From an uncultured Bacilli bacterium (lineage in GTDB: Bacteria; Bacillota_I; Bacilli_A; RF39; UBA660), in NCBI GenBank assembly GCA_944332645.1, contig CALVKK010000044.1, positions 1 to 8,927 on the forward strand: a stretch of DNA of 8,927 nt, read 5' to 3'. This document shows, piece by piece, positions 6,496-8,927 of the stretch. The translations under genes and the position numbers were made by a program. Position 1 is the stretch's first letter, and each line of letters starts with the position of its first letter. The notes under the pieces were generated by a model. The model made no database searches, had not been told where the DNA came from, and was given only the letters and a program-made list of their open reading frames with translations.

Positions 6496-6530
6496 TAAAT
6501 TGTAGTAAATACTGAAGGGAGAGGTTTTTA

Positions 6531-6788
6531 ATGGAAATTACATCAGTTACAGTTCGTAAAGAAGAAAAAGAAAATTCAAGAATGAGAGGAAAAGCATCTG
6601 TTCTAATCGATGATTGCTTTGCAGTTCATGACATTAGAATAATCGAAGGTAATGATGGTTTATTTATAGCTATGCCTAGCCGTCAAAAAGCCAATGGGGA
6701 ATATCGTGATATAGCTCATCCAATTAATCAAGAAACTCGTAAGATGTTCCAAGATAAGATTTTAGAAGCTTATAAAAATGCTGAATAA
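6531..6788 (+). CDS. spoVG: SpoVG, RNA-binding regulator
   Basis: The 85-residue product is SpoVG, a small dimeric nucleic-acid-binding regulator. In Bacillus it affects septation and cortex formation in sporulation; in Listeria and Staphylococcus it is reported as an RNA- or DNA-binding global regulator. The start MEITSVTVRK and the core VHDIRIIEGNDGLFIAMPSR (32-51), then GEYRDIAHPIN (56-66), match the family closely. Length is slightly under B. subtilis SpoVG (97), mainly at the acidic C-terminal tail. AGGGAGAGG precedes the ATG. It has its own promoter and a strong terminator, so it is a single-gene unit 68 bases after veg. In B. subtilis several genes (sspF, ispE, purR, ridA) lie between veg and spoVG; none is here. 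SpoVG also occurs in non-spore-formers, so alone it does not prove sporulation. Confidence 0.97.
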   Translation: MEITSVTVRKEEKENSRMRGKASVLIDDCFAVHDIRIIEGNDGLFIAMPSRQKANGEYRDIAHPINQETRKMFQDKILEAYKNAE

Positions 6789-6798
6789 GCATTTTTTT
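6774..6798 (+). terminator. Intrinsic terminator of spoVG, hairpin holds the stop codon
   Basis: AAAAATGCT and AGCATTTTT pair over nine bases around the loop GAATA (6774-6796), continuing in T through 6798. The stop TAA (6786-6788) spans the loop and the first base of the 3' arm. Confidence 0.9.
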
Positions 6799-6823
6799 AA
6801 ATAATAATTTGTTAAATAAAATT

Positions 6824-6846
6824 AAAGCACCAAATTGGTGCTTTTT
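6824..6846. terminator. Bidirectional terminator between spoVG and the pilin gene
   Basis: AAAGCACC and GGTGCTTT pair over eight bases, with two further A-T pairs possible in the centre. The plus strand continues with T5. The minus strand ends in an interrupted T-rich tail. The hairpin begins against the stop codon of the minus-strand pilin gene (6845-6847) and serves as a second stop for spoVG. Confidence 0.85.
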
Positions 6847-7708
6847 AGTTTACTTTAATTAATCGTCTTTGCGTAGTACAATTACCATAGATATCACAAG
6901 CTTTATACTCAATTATCTTATCTGTTGGCAAAAAATCATAACCACGAGTTTCGATACTGATTTCTTGGTTGCTATTATCAGTCACTACTACTCCAGCCAA
7001 CAGATCAAAACTAGCAAGTTCAGAAGATGTCAACCTATTATTATTTGGTAATGATATCACTGGTGGTGTTGTATCCCTTACAATAACTGTTCTAATAATA
7101 GTCGAACGATATTCACTATCAGATACACTGTATGTAACTGTATAAGTAGCAATATCACTAGTATCAATACCACCTACTTCAATACCATTTTTTTGATAAA
7201 TTATTGAAGTATCTCCAAGTAAATCACCAGAACTATTTTTAGCTAAGGCTCCTTTTTCAATATAAGTACTATTTATTTCCACATATTCAACAACATTGCC
7301 ATTTAAAATAATCGTCGGGGCTCCTTTTTCAAAAACACTATCAATAGTACCACTATCAGATAAAACTTCTATCACGTAATTGTTATTTTTAAAGGTAATT
7401 GTTATTTTCAAATCATTAGGTAACAATTTATCATTTCTAGGATCTCTTATATCTAATGCTACAAAACCACCCTCTTTTAAATTTTGCAAAGTAATCGTTA
7501 TCATCTCATCTTCCACAGTTGGTAACAAATCTAAATTTGAATATGCCCATTTTTCAGCATTTAATTTTATCTCATCCAATTGAGCATAGTACAATTTTTC
7601 ACGATTTTTTTCAATGCTTTGTGACACAATTGGAAAAGTAATTGTCGCAACAATAGTCAAAATAATGATAACTGCTAACATTTCAACTAATGTAAAGCCC
7701 TTTTGCAT
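6845..7708 (-). CDS. Prepilin-like protein with two C-terminal Ig-like (DUF5011-type) domains
   Basis: The 287-residue product begins with a class III type IV prepilin signal, MQKGFTLVEMLAVIIIL: cleavage is expected between Gly4 and Phe5, and Glu9 is the conserved Glu5 of the mature form. A hydrophobic helix runs to about 29. Residues 30-128 resemble a ComGC/PulG-like pilin head. Two bacterial Ig-like repeats follow: about 130-213, starting APTIILNGN and ending in VIVRDTTPP, and about 214-287, with VVTDNSN and IEYKACDIYGNC. Cys271 and Cys277 are the only cysteines and could form a disulfide. The ATG at 7706-7708 is chosen because AGGTGAT precedes it; ATG 7712-7714 and GTG 7715-7717 overlap that site. 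No assembly ATPase, platform protein or prepilin peptidase lies in the window. Pilin start and repeat type are clear; the function (adhesion, competence or another surface role) is not. Confidence 0.88.
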   Translation of the reverse strand: MQKGFTLVEMLAVIIILTIVATITFPIVSQSIEKNREKLYYAQLDEIKLNAEKWAYSNLDLLPTVEDEMITITLQNLKEGGFVALDIRDPRNDKLLPNDLKITITFKNNNYVIEVLSDSGTIDSVFEKGAPTIILNGNVVEYVEINSTYIEKGALAKNSSGDLLGDTSIIYQKNGIEVGGIDTSDIATYTVTYSVSDSEYRSTIIRTVIVRDTTPPVISLPNNNRLTSSELASFDLLAGVVVTDNSNQEISIETRGYDFLPTDKIIEYKACDIYGNCTTQRRLIKVN

Positions 7709-7728
7709 AGACATCACCTACTACATTA

Positions 7729-7757
7729 ATTATATATTTTAAAAATTAGTTAGTCAA
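7729..7757 (-). promoter_or_regulatory. SigA-type promoter of the pilin gene
   Basis: The minus strand has TTGACT (7752-7757), 17 bases, then a perfect TATAAT (7729-7734). The -35 includes the TGA stop codon of the upstream DUF421 gene (7754-7756). No terminator is seen between the two genes, so read-through is also possible. Confidence 0.85.
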
Positions 7758-8383
7758 TTAATTTCATTTTTTTTAATAATAAAGGTTTTTTCTTTTGTAT
7801 AAAAAGCGTAAAATACATCTTCTAACCTAATATTATTTTTATTTAAAATCCGATAAACCCATTTAAGATCTTTATTCATATTTCTAATCGTATCAATATC
7901 GATTACTCCATCTACAATAATCGGCATAGGATAAATATTATTATCCGTAAAAATCGATAATTTACCATTGTTTTCCAATACTGCATAGTTGACGTCATTT
8001 AAATTCTTAATGCCTTTTTCTCTTAATTGAGAAATCAAATCATCCAAGCTATAGCGAGTTTTTTGCATTTGTTTGAAATTGACTTTACCTTTATTAATTA
8101 TGACCTGTGGATTACCGTCGATAAATTTTTTAAAAGAATTGCTTTTCAATGAAATGTAACTTAACATAATTTGAATAATTACCAATACTGCTATAGGAAG
8201 AAGTGAAATAAAAATAGAACGATCAGTCTCCTCAATACTCATGGCTGCTAATTCGGCAATTAAAATTGAAACAATTAAATCGATAATACTTAACTGTCCT
8301 ACTTCTTTTTTACCCATAATTCTATAACAAATAATAATATAAAAATATAAAATAAAAGTTTTCAAAGCTATTATATAATACAT
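7754..8383 (-). CDS. DUF421 (UPF0702) membrane protein, YrbG/YetF type
   Basis: The 209-residue product has three membrane helices (about 4-22, 31-50, 57-78) and a cytosolic or surface DUF421 domain. Family hallmarks are YRIMGKKEVGQLSIIDLIV (20-38), IDGNPQVIINKGKVN (88-102), and TRYSLDDLISQLREKGIKN (109-127) with NYAVLENNGKLSIF (132-145). Proteins of this family are common in spore-formers; in B. subtilis some, such as YetF, are spore membrane proteins linked to germination and heat resistance, but their biochemistry is unclear. GGGTGAG precedes the ATG by three bases. It is divergent from a TIGR04086 gene; in B. subtilis the homologous pair yrbG and yrzE are also neighbours. A forespore-type promoter candidate lies upstream. 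It leads into the pilin gene without a terminator. Confidence 0.9.
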   Translation of the reverse strand: MYYIIALKTFILYFYIIICYRIMGKKEVGQLSIIDLIVSILIAELAAMSIEETDRSIFISLLPIAVLVIIQIMLSYISLKSNSFKKFIDGNPQVIINKGKVNFKQMQKTRYSLDDLISQLREKGIKNLNDVNYAVLENNGKLSIFTDNNIYPMPIIVDGVIDIDTIRNMNKDLKWVYRILNKNNIRLEDVFYAFYTKEKTFIIKKNEIN

Positions 8384-8397
8384 ATTCTCACCCTATT

Positions 8398-8429
8398 TAA
8401 TTATGAAATGAGTTCTAAAAATTTATACA
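8398..8429 (-). promoter_or_regulatory. Candidate forespore (SigG-like) promoter of the DUF421 gene
   Basis: The minus strand has TGTATA (8424-8429), 18 bases, then CATAATTA (8398-8405). This resembles the SigG pattern (GnATR, about 18, CATnnTA), with the last -10 base off. Read as SigA it would be poor. AT-rich sequence makes chance matches likely. Confidence 0.35.
8401..8429 (+). promoter_or_regulatory. Weak promoter candidate for the TIGR04086 gene
   Basis: TTATGA (8401-8406), 17 bases, then TATACA (8424-8429). Both boxes are weak. It overlaps the divergent DUF421 promoter candidate in a 73-base gap, so the two genes may share control. Confidence 0.25.
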
Positions 8430-8456
8430 TATACATAAAAATTATTAGGTGATAAA

Positions 8457-8831
8457 ATGTTATTTTTAAAAAGAATTGGGAAATCTTTAGGAATTAGTTT
8501 AATAATTTTATTAAGTTTAACTTTACTAATTACCATTTTAAATTATATTGGATTAATTGGCACTAAAATAGTTAACGTTTTTAGTTATATAACGCCTTTT
8601 ATCTCTTTATTTATTGGTGGTATAATTATTGGTAAGGAAAGCATTAATAAAGGTTGGCTAGAGGGAATCAAATATGGCATAATATGCATTATAATTTTCT
8701 TTATCTTTAATTTTCTAGCATTTGATACTGGTTTTAATATTTCTAATATCATATTATATATCATCACCTTAGTAGCTAGTATTTTAGGTGGTATGATTGG
8801 AATTAACTTAAGAAAAAATGAGGTACAATAA
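8457..8831 (+). CDS. TIGR04086 (DUF3792) family membrane protein, YrzE-like
   Basis: This 124-residue protein is almost wholly hydrophobic, with four predicted membrane helices at about 10-32, 43-60, 69-91 and 96-117. The short loop GKESINKGWLEGIKYG (59-74) and the closing LGGMIGINLRKNE (110-122) fit the TIGR04086 family, to which B. subtilis YrzE belongs; its function is unknown. AGGTGAT lies three bases before the ATG. In B. subtilis yrzE sits between yrbG (DUF421) and yajC. Here the DUF421 neighbour is kept but divergent, and an IS3-type element starts 19 bases after the stop, so whatever lay downstream is displaced or lost from view. The gene itself looks intact. Family call is from hydrophobic pattern and context, so less certain than for enzymes. 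Confidence 0.75.
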   Translation: MLFLKRIGKSLGISLIILLSLTLLITILNYIGLIGTKIVNVFSYITPFISLFIGGIIIGKESINKGWLEGIKYGIICIIIFFIFNFLAFDTGFNISNIILYIITLVASILGGMIGINLRKNEVQ

Positions 8832-8850
8832 AAATACTAAGTAATGACTA

Positions 8851-8875
8851 TGAACTGAACCCCAAAAGTTGGACA
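8851..8875. repeat. Terminal inverted repeat of the IS3-family element
   Basis: About 25 bases starting TGAACTGAACCCC and ending AGTTGGACA. The matching left repeat lies outside the window, so the inner limit is estimated from other IS3 ends. Confidence 0.75.
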
Positions 8876-8890
8876 GTTTATAAATAGTTT

Positions 8891-8927
8891 CTAATTAGAG
8901 GATTGTAACCTGTAATTTACTGGTGAC
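8891..8927 (-). CDS. IS3-family transposase OrfB, last 11 residues (partial)
   Basis: The minus strand reads Ser-Pro-Val-Asn-Tyr-Arg-Leu-Gln-Ser-Ser-Asn then TAG at 8891-8893. SPVxYRLQ is the usual C-terminus of IS3-family DDE transposases (commonly MSPVEYRLQ). The catalytic core lies outside the window, so intactness cannot be judged. Confidence 0.85.
   Translation of the reverse strand, partial: SPVNYRLQSSN

Larger units (their letters stand above)
8851..8927 (-). mobile_element. IS3-family insertion sequence, right end (runs off window edge)
   Basis: A terminal inverted repeat beginning TGAACTGAACCCCAAAAG at 8851 has the TG tip and the CCCC(A)AAAGTTGGACA core typical of IS3-family (IS150-like) ends. 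Reading in on the minus strand, 15 bases past the repeat, is the C-terminus of an IS3 OrfB transposase. The element therefore points its right end at the TIGR04086 gene. CTA at 8848-8850 would be one copy of a 3-bp target duplication if present. Confidence 0.88.

Noticed and set aside
6486..6520. SigH-type promoter for spoVG, as in B. subtilis
   Set aside because: AGGTTAT gives a partial -35, but no GAAT-type -10 lies 11-14 bases downstream; TTGCTT-N17-TATACT is the better candidate.
6869..7583. Two short plus-strand frames (6869-7051, 7380-7583) opposite the pilin gene
   Set aside because: Both are antisense to a well-supported coding region and have no ribosome site or domain.
8585..8767. 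60-residue minus-strand frame
   Set aside because: It is the complement of the TIGR04086 membrane gene; its hydrophobicity is inherited from it.

Overview
The window is strongly AT-rich and uses the standard bacterial code: TGA ends yabG and the DUF421 gene, and TGG is used for Trp. Gene content points to a low-G+C Bacillota, Bacilli-like lineage with an endospore-forming ancestry. The evidence is yabG (spore coat protease), veg and spoVG side by side, the yrrN-yrrO-greA block, and a DUF421/TIGR04086 pair like B. subtilis yrbG-yrzE. Genes are tightly packed. Start codons usually follow an AGGTGAT-type ribosome site, several promoters lie inside the end of the upstream gene, and several terminator hairpins contain the upstream stop codon.

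Layout. 1-824 (minus, runs off the left edge): N-terminal part of a C39-peptidase ABC exporter for double-glycine peptides, starting at GTG. 949-5370 (minus, transcribed right to left): trhP1 and trhP2 (U32 family tRNA hydroxylation pair, TAATG overlap), greA, tig and rsmD, each with a visible promoter or terminator. 5477-6788 (plus): yabG and veg (ATGA overlap), then spoVG with its own promoter and terminator. 6845-8383 (minus): a prepilin-like protein carrying two Ig-like (DUF5011-type) domains, preceded by a DUF421 membrane protein. 8457-8831 (plus): a small TIGR04086/DUF3792 membrane protein. 8851 to the right edge: right end of an IS3-family element, with the last 11 residues of its transposase on the minus strand.

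How the genes fit together. The minus block is housekeeping: tRNA wobble-uridine hydroxylation, transcript cleavage, nascent-chain folding and 16S rRNA methylation. The plus block and perhaps the DUF421 gene relate to sporulation; the DUF421 gene has a forespore-type promoter candidate. The two ends are accessory: a peptide exporter where rsmD's usual partner coaD might sit, and an IS insertion 19 bp after the TIGR04086 gene.

I see no tRNA or rRNA gene, CRISPR array, riboswitch or clearly new multi-gene system. No stretch over 300 bases lacks a gene. The least standard items are the Ig-domain pilin, the G8 tract inside the Fe-S cysteine cluster of trhP2, and the short yabG-veg-spoVG arrangement.
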